Source of the DNA: Methanolobus sp.
GTDB taxonomy: Archaea; Halobacteriota; Methanosarcinia; Methanosarcinales; Methanosarcinaceae
Assembly: GCA_030154025.1 (NCBI GenBank)
Contig: JASKKT010000003.1
Coordinates: 1 to 64,000 of the forward strand
Direction of reading: 5' to 3'
Length of the DNA: 64,000 nt
Of this stretch, positions 29,812 through 40,397 are shown in pieces. How positions within the stretch are numbered: the stretch's first letter is position 1; every line of letters begins with the position of its first letter. The translations under genes and the position numbers were made by a program. The notes under the pieces were generated by a model, which was not told the DNA's origin, ran no database searches, and saw nothing but the letters and a program-made list of their open reading frames with translations.

Positions 29812-32037
29812 ATGCATCTCATCATAGCAGAGAAACACATAGCGGCGAAGAGGATAGCAAGCATCCTTTCCCAGGACAAGCTGAAGCAGGTGAGGGTAAG
29901 CGGGGTCGACACCTATGAGTTCGGTACCGGAGAGGAGAGGAAGGTGTTCATCGGCCTGAGCGGCCATATTGTAAAGCTGGATTTCCCCAAGGCATACAAT
30001 AACTGGCAGAAGGTTGAGGCAAAAGAGCTGATAGATGCCCAGGTGATCACCACATCCACACAGGTCAAGATAGTATCCGCACTCAAGAAACTGGGCAAGG
30101 AAGCCACAAGGGCGACCATAGCCACTGACTACGACCGGGAAGGAGAGCTCATCGGCGTCGAGGCTGTGGACATACTTAAAAGTGTCAACCCCGACATCGA
30201 GTTTGACAGGGTGCACTACAGTGCCATCACACCCAAGGAGATACATGATGCCTTCGGGAACCCTTCCAAGATAGACTTCAATCTCGCTGATGCCGGACAT
30301 TCAAGGCAGGTTATTGACCTTGTATGGGGTGCTTCTCTTACTCGGTACATCTCCCTTGCCGCCGGACGCCTGGGTAACATGTTCCTGTCCGTGGGCAGGG
30401 TACAATCACCCACGCTTGCACTTATAGTGGAACGTGAGAAGGAGAGGGATGCCTTCGTAGCCAGGAAGTACTGGGAACTCTCGGCAAGCCTGCAGACAAA
30501 GAAAGGAGAGGTCTTCCAGGCAGAGCACAAGACCAGCCGCTTCTGGGAAAAAGAAGATGTTGACAGTATCCTTAAGAAACTTGAAGACGCTGCACTGGTC
30601 TCGAGCATAACGGCATCCACCAAGACCGACAAGCAACCCACGCCTTTCAATACCACCGAGTTCATCAGTGCGGCAAGTGCGCTTGGTTACACTGCCTCAA
30701 GTGCGATGAACATTGCAGAATCGCTCTACATGAACGGTTTCATCTCATATCCCAGGACTGACAACACTGTCTATCCTGAGAGCATCGACCTTAGGGCGCA
30801 GATCGAGATCTTCGCCAAGGGTCCTTTCAAGGAGTATGCAGAGAAGCTGCTCGCAAAGAAAGAGCTCATACCCACAAGAGGCAAGAAGGAAACAACAGAC
30901 CACCCGCCAATCTATCCTGCCTCCCTTGCAAAGAAATCGGAACTGAGCGAGCAGGAATGGAAGGTCTACGAACTTGTTGTCAGGCGCTTCTTCGCAACAT
31001 TTGCCGAGCCTGCAGAGTGGGAGACCATAAAGGCGCGCTTCGATATCAGCGGGGAGGAGTTCAAGGCCAACGGGGCCAGGCTTGTGGTCCCCGGATGGCG
31101 CTGGTACTATCCCTACAACGCACCTGAGGACCGGCTGCTTCCGGCACTCGCAGAGGGCGATCAGCTTACCGTCCTGAGCAAGGATATCGCAGAGAAGGAG
31201 ACCCAGCCCCCGGGGAGATACGGGCAGGGAAGGCTAATCAAGATCATGGAGGAACTCGGCCTCGGAACAAAGGCAACACGCCACGAGATCATCAGCAAGC
31301 TATACTCCAGGGCATACATACACGGAAACCCGCTCCAGCCAACAAAAACTGCCTTTGCGGTGGTCGAGTCGCTTGAAAGGTTCGCGCCCACGATATCAAA
31401 GCCCGACATGACAAGCAAGCTGGAAGCAGACATGGACAGGATAGCGGAAGGCGAGATCCCAGAGGAGGAAGTGCTCAACGAATCAAGGGAAATGCTGTCC
31501 TCCGTCTTCAGGGACCTGGCCGAGAACAGGGACAATATAAGTGAATCATTGCGTGCCGGCCTGAGAGAGGACAAGATAATAGGAGTATGTCCGGAGTGCG
31601 GCTCCAAGCTCATGGTCATGCGCTCAAAGAAAGGTGGCCGCTTCATAGGCTGCGAAGGATACCCTGAATGCAATTTCTCATTGCCCCTGCCCCGCGGCGG
31701 GAAAGTGATAGTGACCGAGAAGACCTGCGACCAGCATGACCTCTACCATATCAGTATCATCAACTCCGGTAAGAGACCCTGGAACCTGGGATGCCCGCAA
31801 TGTAATTTCCTTGAATGGCAGAAGGTGCAGGAAGAGGAGAAGAAGAATAACAACGGTAAGATAAAACCTAAAAAGATAACCGACATATCAGGTATAGGGA
31901 AGGTTACCGCCGAGAAACTTACCGGGGCGGGAGTATCCGATGTCAGGGACCTGGTCAGTATCGATCCACTGGAACTTTCAAGGACTACGAATATTCCGGT
32001 AAAGAAGATAAGGAGCTGGCAGGATGCCGTTGCCTGA
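29812..32037 (+). CDS. topA: DNA topoisomerase I (type IA)
   Basis: TOPRIM ATDYDREGELIG, YPRTDNTVYP active site Tyr, zinc ribbons. Confidence 0.96.
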   Translation: MHLIIAEKHIAAKRIASILSQDKLKQVRVSGVDTYEFGTGEERKVFIGLSGHIVKLDFPKAYNNWQKVEAKELIDAQVITTSTQVKIVSALKKLGKEATRATIATDYDREGELIGVEAVDILKSVNPDIEFDRVHYSAITPKEIHDAFGNPSKIDFNLADAGHSRQVIDLVWGASLTRYISLAAGRLGNMFLSVGRVQSPTLALIVEREKERDAFVARKYWELSASLQTKKGEVFQAEHKTSRFWEKEDVDSILKKLEDAALVSSITASTKTDKQPTPFNTTEFISAASALGYTASSAMNIAESLYMNGFISYPRTDNTVYPESIDLRAQIEIFAKGPFKEYAEKLLAKKELIPTRGKKETTDHPPIYPASLAKKSELSEQEWKVYELVVRRFFATFAEPAEWETIKARFDISGEEFKANGARLVVPGWRWYYPYNAPEDRLLPALAEGDQLTVLSKDIAEKETQPPGRYGQGRLIKIMEELGLGTKATRHEIISKLYSRAYIHGNPLQPTKTAFAVVESLERFAPTISKPDMTSKLEADMDRIAEGEIPEEEVLNESREMLSSVFRDLAENRDNISESLRAGLREDKIIGVCPECGSKLMVMRSKKGGRFIGCEGYPECNFSLPLPRGGKVIVTEKTCDQHDLYHISIINSGKRPWNLGCPQCNFLEWQKVQEEEKKNNNGKIKPKKITDISGIGKVTAEKLTGAGVSDVRDLVSIDPLELSRTTNIPVKKIRSWQDAVA

Positions 32038-32056
32038 ACCCTGAAAAGGTGATCAT

Positions 32057-33295
32057 ATGAAACTGGAATTCAAAGGAGCATGCAGGGAAGTAGGACGCTC
32101 AGCCGTCCTGGTCGATGACAGGATAATGATGGACTACGGCATAAAACCCGGCGAGGCCACCCAGTACCCCGTGAACGGCGCGCGGCCTGAGGCTGTGCTC
32201 GTGTCGCATGCACACCTTGACCACTCGGGCGCAGTTCCCAATTTAATGGACATTGCACCTGACATCTATATGACGCCACCCACATTCGATCTTTCAAGCA
32301 TGCTTGCCAGGGATACCCTGAGGATTGCGGAGAGGAGCGGAGAGATTGCCGCATACGACAGCACCGATCTTTCAAGATTCGTTGAGAACACTCATCGTAT
32401 CGAACCCGGTCTCGAATTCCACACACATGGCTACAAGGCGCAGTTCTACGATGCCGGACATATACCCGGTGCTGCAGCCATCCATCTGGAAGACAAGAAC
32501 CAGAAGAGTGTATTCTATACAGGGGACATTAACACGATAGACACCAGGCTGGTGTCAGGCGCCACCGATTTCCCGGATGCGGATGCGCTGATCATAGAAA
32601 GCACGTATTTCGGGGAAGACCATCCGCCCAGAAAAGAGATAGAGAAGGCGTTCATGGATTCGCTCATGGACACAATTGACCTGGGAGGGAATGTGATAGT
32701 CCCGGCCTTCGCCATAGGAAGGACACAGGAGATACTCATGCTCCTGGATGCGCACGGCATTACGGCCTATGTCGACGGACTTGGGGTAACCGCCTACAAG
32801 ATAATGATCAAGCATCCTGAGGCCTTGCGCAATCCCACGCACCTGAGAAGGGCCTTTACAAATGCCATTGCCGTGGACGGCAGCAAAAGGGACAAAGTGC
32901 CGCTTGAATCCTCAGTGATAGTGACCACCGCAGGAATGCTTAACGGCGGGCCTGTGCTCCATTACCTTAAGAAGCTGCACAAGGACCCTAAATCAAAGAT
33001 CCTTATAACCGGATACCAGGTCGAGGGTACCAATGGCAGGATGGCCCTTGATAACGGCATAATAGATAATGGCGGGGTCATCCAGCAGCTTGGAATAAAG
33101 GTCGAGCAGTATGATTTCTCGGCTCACTGCGGAGACAGGGAGCTTAAGGAAATAGTGAAGGACTTCTGTGACAGGGGCACTGAGCAGGTGTTCACCGTAC
33201 ATGGGGAAGACACAGAGGCTTTTGCAGAATGGGTCAGCAATGAGACCGGCGTAGACGCGCATGCACCTGAACTGGGCGATAGTTTCCTTATCTGA
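32057..33295 (+). CDS. Metallo-beta-lactamase/beta-CASP ribonuclease, aCPSF2-like
   Basis: VSHAHLDHSGAVPNL, YTGDINTIDT, no KH domains, 412 aa. Confidence 0.9.
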   Translation: MKLEFKGACREVGRSAVLVDDRIMMDYGIKPGEATQYPVNGARPEAVLVSHAHLDHSGAVPNLMDIAPDIYMTPPTFDLSSMLARDTLRIAERSGEIAAYDSTDLSRFVENTHRIEPGLEFHTHGYKAQFYDAGHIPGAAAIHLEDKNQKSVFYTGDINTIDTRLVSGATDFPDADALIIESTYFGEDHPPRKEIEKAFMDSLMDTIDLGGNVIVPAFAIGRTQEILMLLDAHGITAYVDGLGVTAYKIMIKHPEALRNPTHLRRAFTNAIAVDGSKRDKVPLESSVIVTTAGMLNGGPVLHYLKKLHKDPKSKILITGYQVEGTNGRMALDNGIIDNGGVIQQLGIKVEQYDFSAHCGDRELKEIVKDFCDRGTEQVFTVHGEDTEAFAEWVSNETGVDAHAPELGDSFLI

Positions 33296-33932
33296 GGGTC
33301 TGTGTCTGCGCGTGGACCATAAGGCTGTTCTTCATTTTGGCCTCTTCCATGGCAAACCTCAGATTCTCGATGGCGCTTTCGTGTTCAGGGTCTATCGAGA
33401 GGACCTTTGAGAAACACTCAGCAGCATTCTCGTAAAGGCAGAGGTCAAGGTAGGCCATCCCTTTTTTGTTCCACACGATCGCGAATTTGTTGTCAAGCTC
33501 TATTTCCTTGTGGACCTTGCTGTAACACTCTATAGCCTCGTTATGCCTGCCAATGTATACGAGGACATCACCCTTGTTTATCCATGCATTGTCGTTGCGC
33601 GGATCGATGCAAAGGAGCCTGTTGTAGTAATCGATGGCCTCCTCGTATCTTCCCAGGTTGAAAAGGGCAACTCCCATATTGTACCATACGTCAGTATCGT
33701 TCCTGTTAAGTTTCAGGGACTTCTCGAAGCAATCCAGTGACTCCTCATACATTCCCATAAAAGTGAGAGCAATGCCCTTATTGTTCCATACAAGGGCAAC
33801 AGCATCATCGCTCCAGAGAGCAGGATCCCTTGTCTCACATTCGAGTATAAGGTCGAAGTACTCTATCTTCTCTTCCGGCTCATCCGAGTCAAAAGCCAGT
33901 TTGAACCATTCTTCCGGTGTATCGCTCTCCAT
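33288..33932 (-). CDS. TPR-repeat protein
   Basis: Tandem TPRs (ALVWNNKGIALTFMGMYEESLDCFEKSLKLNRNDTDVWYNMGVALFNLGRYEEAI); likely start MESDTPEEWF. Confidence 0.88.
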   Translation of the reverse strand: MESDTPEEWFKLAFDSDEPEEKIEYFDLILECETRDPALWSDDAVALVWNNKGIALTFMGMYEESLDCFEKSLKLNRNDTDVWYNMGVALFNLGRYEEAIDYYNRLLCIDPRNDNAWINKGDVLVYIGRHNEAIECYSKVHKEIELDNKFAIVWNKKGMAYLDLCLYENAAECFSKVLSIDPEHESAIENLRFAMEEAKMKNSLMVHAQTQTLR

Positions 33933-34151
33933 CCTGCCAACCAGCTCCAATTTCAGGATAAAGGAATAATAAATATGCAAATAGCAGTATATTACAAATA
34001 TTCCTATTTTGTTAACGCACATCAACATTATTAACTTATCGAATCTTTTAGGCATCTTTATACGAATTTCTAGAGAAGAAGAGGGGATAGCGTGCCGAAC
34101 ATCGTTAAAAACAGCTATTACAGAGCCATTTAGTCTTAGGTGCAAGTTACT

Positions 34152-34676
34152 TCAAGTCATATCTAAAGACTTTCTGACATCGTCTATATGCATAAGCCGG
34201 TCTGCATCAATACCTACAAGACATACCCCTTTTTTATCCATGGCCCATATCCTGCACTTAGAATTCACATCCTCTGGGATGTGCTCCGAGGGAAGGTGAT
34301 TGATATCGATATAAGATCCCGGAACAACGTATAGGTCAGGATTCAGTTCCATTATGCTGACAGCCTTCCTGAGGAGTGAGAGAAGATCGTTAATGTCTTC
34401 CCTGTCCCATTGGTCCATTCTGGAGCGGACAGAAGACAGCAGGACTTTAGCAACCCCGGGGTTCGCCAGGATCTTGCTGGAAAGGCAGATGGAAGCGTTC
34501 TCGTACCTTACCTCATCATCAGGCCCCCGGAAACAATACAATCCCTCATCGATCATCCGGGGCAGGTCAAGAGGGAGCTCAGACTCCGATATGGCCTTCT
34601 CAACTTTATCGCGGTCGAGATCATATACATCGGCAATCCTTTGTACGGCTTTTTCTATCAATATGCAGGTATCCAT
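34152..34676 (-). CDS. Conserved hypothetical protein
   Basis: Codon-coherent ORF between TPR and mobA genes on the same strand; no family recognised. Confidence 0.7.
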   Translation of the reverse strand: MDTCILIEKAVQRIADVYDLDRDKVEKAISESELPLDLPRMIDEGLYCFRGPDDEVRYENASICLSSKILANPGVAKVLLSSVRSRMDQWDREDINDLLSLLRKAVSIMELNPDLYVVPGSYIDINHLPSEHIPEDVNSKCRIWAMDKKGVCLVGIDADRLMHIDDVRKSLDMT

Positions 34677-34701
34677 CAGATCACCCCGGCCAGGCAAAAC
34701 A

Positions 34702-35307
34702 TCAGTTGCCTTCCAACTTTTCCAGATCCTCAGGAGTGTTTATGTTGGCAAAGGACATGAGCCCTTTGCCTGCATGACAGAAAACCTCTGCTCCGGGATA
34801 AAGCACATCGTCCAGTTTCAATACAGGCGACATGGCAAACCTGTTTCCCCCCTGCAGGGAAGCTTCTATGGCACGAAGCATAGGGACCCTCCTGTATACG
34901 GCATGCAGGGGTTCCCTTGTACCGGAAGCGCTCACCGGGACCACTGCATCGTGGCCTTCTGCCATCCTGAACATGAGCTCAATGATATCAGGGCTGATAT
35001 AAGGCATATCGCAGGCTGTGACAAGTACATATTCCCCGCGGGCAGCCCTGAACCCTTCAAGCATACCTGCAAGGGGACCTGTGTTTTGCATCGTGTCCAG
35101 CACGGTGTTTCTTCCGCGGGCATAAGATCCGAAGTGCTTCCGCTGAGCTTCGTCCCTGAAGGAGATGATCACCTCTTCGCATACAGTTTCCAGCACCTGC
35201 AGAGTATTCTCTATGAAAGTGCTGCCCTTTAGCGGCAGAAGCGCCTTCTCCCTTCCCTGAAGCCTTGTTCCCAGGCCGCCTGCCAGCAATATAGAGGATC
35301 TCTTCAA
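34702..35307 (-). CDS. mobA: Molybdenum cofactor guanylyltransferase-like protein
   Basis: ILLAGGLGTRLQGREKALLPLKGSTFIENTL; VTACDMPYISPD. Confidence 0.85.
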   Translation of the reverse strand: MKRSSILLAGGLGTRLQGREKALLPLKGSTFIENTLQVLETVCEEVIISFRDEAQRKHFGSYARGRNTVLDTMQNTGPLAGMLEGFRAARGEYVLVTACDMPYISPDIIELMFRMAEGHDAVVPVSASGTREPLHAVYRRVPMLRAIEASLQGGNRFAMSPVLKLDDVLYPGAEVFCHAGKGLMSFANINTPEDLEKLEGN

Positions 35308-35309
35308 GC

Positions 35310-37283
35310 CTATGCAAGCCCCCGCCTGCGCTCACTGCGGTACTCGTCCAGTATCGATTTGAACTGCTGATGCTCTTTTTCCCGCATACGCGCCCGTATC
35401 TTCTCATCCCATTCCCTGATAGCCTCATCCAGCATCACGGGATCGACCATTGCAAAGTCATCCACCCTCTGCACTTCAAGGCCCCTGATCACAGGCAGGT
35501 CGGAATCATAGAAGTACTCCAGGGCGGTGTGCGGTATCTCTTCAGAGGTTATAACGGCACAGACCCCTGAATCTGCAAGCAGGGAGGCGGTAACGGGGCC
35601 TCCGCCACTGGGATCCTCAAGATACACCAGGTCTCCTTTTTTAAGGCCGTAGGTATCCTTTGTATGTTGTATGGCCTCCTTTGCAAAGGACTTGATGATC
35701 TTTACCGGCAGACCCTCGCCTTTCATCTCTTTCTTGTGCATCTGCTTCAGGCGTTTTGTATGCAAGCGCTGGTTCTTCAGGGACTTGCGGACGCTGGCCA
35801 GCTCCTTTTTAAGGCGTTCGATCTCGCTGTCCCTTATCTGTACCTCCTTGTCCCTGCGCACCTTAAGGGACTCGGAAGTTCTCATCTTGCTGATGCGATG
35901 CTCCAGTGCCTCGATCTCCCTCTCCTTCTGGCCGGATCCGTATTTAAGCTCGGCCACATACTCTTTAAGCTGATTTATCTGCGCATTCTTCTGGCTCAGT
36001 TCCTCCCTCAGCCTGCTCACCTGCTCATCAAGGTCAGGCGCTTCGGCCTTTTCAGGCTCCGGCCGGACATCTTTCTGCATTTTAGGCAAAGGTAGCACCT
36101 TTTCAATGGCTTCCTCGATGGAAGCGCCATGAATCACGTGGAACTTCACCCTGTCGATGTCAAGGTACTTAGGAGTCCTTTTCTCGACCCTGGAGAAGAC
36201 GTTCTTGTAATTCTTGTATGTCGTGAGCGCCGCTGCAAGGGAATCCCTTTCATGGTCATTGGAATAGCCGAATGTCCGGGCCAGCGCTATTTTCTCCTCT
36301 GCCCTCATCTCCCCGCCGGGCGTACCCAGGACTGCATTGAAGCTACGGCGTATCTTCTCGACAGCTGCGGGAGTGGGAAAGACATCCGTGGCAACCACTG
36401 CCGGTTTCCCGTATTCGGCTATCAGCTTGACGACCTCATCATGGGATATCCCGCGGATACTGCGCGAGAGCAGCAGTTCCCCCTCAAGGGAGAGTATGGC
36501 TATGCCAACCGTTGTTCCGGGATCTATCCCCACTATGGTATATTTCCTGGTCTTCTTCTTCAGAGGGAGATACTTTATCTTGTCCCTTTCCACGCTTTTA
36601 ACGGTCACCTGGACATCGGCAGTATTAGAAGGTTTTACAGGCACTTTGTCCCTTCTTGCATTTACCGTATACTCCGCCCTCACGTAGCCCCCAAAACCCT
36701 CTGTAGCCTTGACGCTGTAAGTGAAGCCGGTCTCCCGGGAGAATCTGCGCAATACGTTCTCTATCTCCCTGCTCTTCTCCTTCACCCCGCCATGCACTTT
36801 CCTGCGATAGCGGTTCTGGCTCCAGCCACCCCTCCCAAGAGAGCGTGCCCTGCTTATCTTTATTTTTGTGACATCCTCAAAAAGAGATACCTCGCAGCCC
36901 ACACCCAGGCTTGCCAGGGTTGCACACACCTCTGCCTCCTCGACCGGATTGAACTGGTTGAAGGAGATCCCGTGTTCCTGGGCAAGACGCAGCAGGGGCT
37001 TCTGGTGGATGCCGCCTGTGACCTGGACCAGCTTGGTGTTCTCAGGCAGCTTGCCAAGGAACTGTATCAGGTCGTTCTTATCAGCGGCCAGCTCATAGAT
37101 ATTGTCAACCGCAATATAATCAGGACGGTCTCTCTGTACCATCCTGAGTATCTTATGCCTGCGCAGCATGGTGTAAGATGTGATCTCGCCTTCACTCAGG
37201 ACTGCAACTGCATACCTGGGAACATCCTGGGCCCTTGAAGAACCTTTGGCGATATCAATACCGTAGATAACCCCGTTCTGCAT
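35310..37283 (-). CDS. DUF460 family protein (RNase H-like fold with coiled coil)
   Basis: GIDPGTTVGIAILSLEG; long coiled coil; 657 aa archaeal DUF460 architecture. Confidence 0.88.
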   Translation of the reverse strand: MQNGVIYGIDIAKGSSRAQDVPRYAVAVLSEGEITSYTMLRRHKILRMVQRDRPDYIAVDNIYELAADKNDLIQFLGKLPENTKLVQVTGGIHQKPLLRLAQEHGISFNQFNPVEEAEVCATLASLGVGCEVSLFEDVTKIKISRARSLGRGGWSQNRYRRKVHGGVKEKSREIENVLRRFSRETGFTYSVKATEGFGGYVRAEYTVNARRDKVPVKPSNTADVQVTVKSVERDKIKYLPLKKKTRKYTIVGIDPGTTVGIAILSLEGELLLSRSIRGISHDEVVKLIAEYGKPAVVATDVFPTPAAVEKIRRSFNAVLGTPGGEMRAEEKIALARTFGYSNDHERDSLAAALTTYKNYKNVFSRVEKRTPKYLDIDRVKFHVIHGASIEEAIEKVLPLPKMQKDVRPEPEKAEAPDLDEQVSRLREELSQKNAQINQLKEYVAELKYGSGQKEREIEALEHRISKMRTSESLKVRRDKEVQIRDSEIERLKKELASVRKSLKNQRLHTKRLKQMHKKEMKGEGLPVKIIKSFAKEAIQHTKDTYGLKKGDLVYLEDPSGGGPVTASLLADSGVCAVITSEEIPHTALEYFYDSDLPVIRGLEVQRVDDFAMVDPVMLDEAIREWDEKIRARMREKEHQQFKSILDEYRSERRRGLA

Positions 37284-37315
37284 ACAATGTAACTTATGTT
37301 GGCGATAGCATATAG

Positions 37316-38212
37316 TTATGACTCTTGGGCTTGCTTTATGTAGGCCACTACTTCATCCTGATCCCTGCTGATATTGTATTTACGCTTGAAGTATTTGAGC
37401 ACGTTCAGCACATCCCTGGAAAGCAGCTCATCAGCCTGGGGGTGGCCGGTATCCACATACTGGGGCCAGTCAATTATCTGAACCCCACCATCATATACGA
37501 AGATATTGTACTCACTGATATCAGAATGTATGATACCTTTTCCGTAAGTGGCCTTCAGCTGGTCGATTATCGTATTCTGGAACCATTCCGGATCTTCCAG
37601 CTTTGTCCGGTAGAGCAGGGAGCCAGGCGCGACTTCCATGACAAGTGCATGCCGGTTGTTGTCTATCAGTTTAGGTACGGCAACATCGGGGTAGAGTTGC
37701 TTCATGATGTCCGCCTCTCTTTTGGCAGCAAGCCTGGCGGCGTATATCCATGAGAAATGCTCCTTGTCATCCAGGTGGGAACGCACCCTCTTTACGCTCT
37801 TGAAACTAGTCCTGCCCTCCCTGTGGAACTTGATGATGACTCCCTGGGGCTCACCGATCCCAAGCTCGGCCTCCTTTACAGCCTCGATAACGACGGATTC
37901 CTTACCCACGCCGACCTCATCCCCTATGGCGCTCACGGTGCCTCTCTTGACAAATGTGTTGAGGGCAAGGGCGTCGTATGCATCGAAGTATATCTGGTAG
38001 CCCTCGTAGGGAGTGTTGGTTGCCACGACCATCTTTTTGCGCATGAGCTGCCTGAGCTTATACTCCAGCGCAGCGAACGGCAGCCGGGTGAACTTCATGA
38101 GCTCCTCCACAGGCACCCATTCATAATGCTTCATGCCCATCTCTATGCCCTGCAGTATGCGCAGGTCCTTGTTGTCCAGTTCCTTGAACAGTTTTATGAC
38201 GTCGTCTATCAT
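37316..38212 (-). CDS. rio2: RIO2-type serine/threonine protein kinase
   Basis: N-terminal wHTH, GIIHSDISEYNIFV, VQIIDWPQ. Confidence 0.95.
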   Translation of the reverse strand: MIDDVIKLFKELDNKDLRILQGIEMGMKHYEWVPVEELMKFTRLPFAALEYKLRQLMRKKMVVATNTPYEGYQIYFDAYDALALNTFVKRGTVSAIGDEVGVGKESVVIEAVKEAELGIGEPQGVIIKFHREGRTSFKSVKRVRSHLDDKEHFSWIYAARLAAKREADIMKQLYPDVAVPKLIDNNRHALVMEVAPGSLLYRTKLEDPEWFQNTIIDQLKATYGKGIIHSDISEYNIFVYDGGVQIIDWPQYVDTGHPQADELLSRDVLNVLKYFKRKYNISRDQDEVVAYIKQAQES

Positions 38213-38277
38213 CTGCTGTGTAATTGGCTGTTAGGTTTAGATTGTTTGTGGTGCGTTCCGGGATGTAGCCTTTGAAT

Positions 38278-38313
38278 GGAAAGGTTACAGAGAAAAATCA
38301 AGCGAACCTTTCC
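38278..38313 (-). terminator. Perfect 9-bp inverted repeat straddling the larC stop codon
   Basis: GGAAAGGTT (38278-38286) / AACCTTTCC (38305-38313). Confidence 0.45.
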
Positions 38314-39482
38314 CAGGCTTCCTCCTCGACCCTCCTCATCACTTCTTTCAGCGGCAACTTCACCTTTTCTGCAATCCTGCGGCAGTCCTCGTACTCCGCG
38401 GACATGTGCAGTATCTCCCCTGTCCGGTCCTGGGCTATCTTGACAGGAACCTCGAACTCCTCACCCCGAAGGACGATGGGGACCTTCTCCATGCGGCGGT
38501 CTGCAATGTAGCGGTGCCTGGTGGGGATCACGCGCACTCCAAGAGTACCGGTCTCCTTCATCAGCACCCTTGCCACATTGTCGCTGTCCTGCGGCTTCGT
38601 TATCACTTTGATGATATGGCCGCTCCTGCCCTTCTTCATTATCGCGGGAGTGATGGTGACATCCCTTGCACCGGCTGAGAGCAGGCGGTCGAACAGATTC
38701 CCGAGAACTTCACCGGTGACGTCATCCACATTGGTTTCCAGGATTTCTATAGTGTCCCGGGACAGTGTGTCATGCATATCCACCAGTATCGCACGCAGCA
38801 CGTTCGGGTCCTCGGTGTCCGCATCTCCTGCACCGTAACCTACGGATATGACCTGTCCCCTGGGAATATTCTCCACCGGCTTTGCAAAATATGCAAGCAA
38901 GGCCGCACCTGTAGGTGTCAGCAGTTCCCGCTTACCGGAACCATAGAACAACAATCCGCTTTGCTTCAGGATTTCCAGGGTTGCAGGTGCGGGGACTGAC
39001 ATCATGCCGTGTGCAGCTTTCACTTTTCCCCCGCCAACATTTGCCGGCGTGCACAGCACTGCATCTGCGCCAATCTCATGGATGGCGAAGCAAGAACCTA
39101 TCACATCCGCAAGGGCGTCATTCTGACCCACCTCATGGAAGTGCAGCTCCTCAAGAGTCACACCATGCACACGGGACTCGGCTTCGGCCATCATGGCGAA
39201 TACGCCAAGGGTGCTCTGTTCCACTGCAGGGGGAAGCCCTGCACTTTTAATGACATCCACCAGCTCGTAGTAATGGCGGTGATGGGTCTCCCTGAGGGCA
39301 TGTACCTTTACGTCAACTGCCTTTATTCCACGCTTATCGGCACTACCGACAGATACTCTGACATCCACAGCGGATTCTATTGTTTCCCTTATCTTTTCTC
39401 CGTCCGCACCAAGCCCTATAAGGCTTGCAAGTATCATATCCCCGGCAGCGCCCGAGAAAGGTTCGAATATAAGTGATCTCAT
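38298..39482 (-). CDS. larC: LarC-family nickel insertion protein (DUF111)
   Basis: FEPFSGAAGDMILASLIGLGAD; LHFHEVGQNDALADVIG; single uninterrupted ORF. Confidence 0.94.
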   Translation of the reverse strand: MRSLIFEPFSGAAGDMILASLIGLGADGEKIRETIESAVDVRVSVGSADKRGIKAVDVKVHALRETHHRHYYELVDVIKSAGLPPAVEQSTLGVFAMMAEAESRVHGVTLEELHFHEVGQNDALADVIGSCFAIHEIGADAVLCTPANVGGGKVKAAHGMMSVPAPATLEILKQSGLLFYGSGKRELLTPTGAALLAYFAKPVENIPRGQVISVGYGAGDADTEDPNVLRAILVDMHDTLSRDTIEILETNVDDVTGEVLGNLFDRLLSAGARDVTITPAIMKKGRSGHIIKVITKPQDSDNVARVLMKETGTLGVRVIPTRHRYIADRRMEKVPIVLRGEEFEVPVKIAQDRTGEILHMSAEYEDCRRIAEKVKLPLKEVMRRVEEEAWERFA

Positions 39483-39549
39483 GCATTCACATCTCTTAAC
39501 TGCTTAATGAGCACATCAGGCAAAACTTATGCAGGACAGGATGCCGGGA

Positions 39550-40323
39550 CTACTCACTCCTGGCCTTTGCCACTGTATTTGCTATCCTTGCTGCAAAAGA
39601 GCCTGCCACAAAGCCTGCATCTATGTTCACCACTGAGAGGACAGAGCAGGACTGCAGCATTGAGAGCAGGGCAGCCTCACCTTTTGCACCGGCACCGTAG
39701 CCAGTTGATACAGGAACCCCTATCACCGGCACATCAACCAGGCCGGAAACCACTGTCGGCAAAGTGCCTTCCCTTCCGGCTGCCACGACTATGGCATCAG
39801 GTTTTCGGTCCTGCAGCTTGATCATCTCTCCTACCAGCCTGTGGAAGCCTGCAACACCCACATCGTAGATGGCAATGGTCTCGCAGCCCAGTTCATGAGC
39901 CACCATGCGTGCCTCCTCGGCAACGTCGATATCAGCAGTACCGGCTGTAATGATGGCGACAACACCCCCGGTCCTCGGTGGGGGCGTACCGTCGTGGACA
40001 ACTGCTGCATTCCGGTGCAGGCTCCATTCGATCTCGGCCGGTTTGAAGTAGGATTCCACCGCCTCCCTGTGCTTCACACCCAGGCGGGTTATGAGCACCC
40101 TGCCGGTCGCAGCAACCTGCGCCTTTGCTATCTGCACCACATCCTCAGGGTCTTTGCCCTCCGCCAGGATGGCTTCCATGATCCCGGTGCGATGCCTCCT
40201 GAAAATATCAACCTTTGCGATATCGGAAACAGGAACATAGCCCATAGAGCGTATCTGCGCTTCTGCTGTTTCCAGATCCAGCTCATTATCATGTACTTTA
40301 TTAAGTATGTTCTTTAGTTCCAT
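39550..40323 (-). CDS. larB: LarB / PurE-like pyridinium dicarboxylate synthase family
   Basis: ITAGTADIDVAEEARMVAHELG...VAAGREGTLPTVVSGLVDVPVIGVPVSTGYG. Confidence 0.94.
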   Translation of the reverse strand: MELKNILNKVHDNELDLETAEAQIRSMGYVPVSDIAKVDIFRRHRTGIMEAILAEGKDPEDVVQIAKAQVAATGRVLITRLGVKHREAVESYFKPAEIEWSLHRNAAVVHDGTPPPRTGGVVAIITAGTADIDVAEEARMVAHELGCETIAIYDVGVAGFHRLVGEMIKLQDRKPDAIVVAAGREGTLPTVVSGLVDVPVIGVPVSTGYGAGAKGEAALLSMLQSCSVLSVVNIDAGFVAGSFAARIANTVAKARSE

Positions 40324-40397
40324 TTGATACTCCGTGTCATAATAACATGATTGTCCGTAATAGAAAAGTATAATATGAATAAAGCTCTGTTCCCCTT

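Noticed and set aside
36129-37238. 369-aa plus-strand ORF
   Set aside because: Antisense to the DUF460 gene; no RBS or domain support
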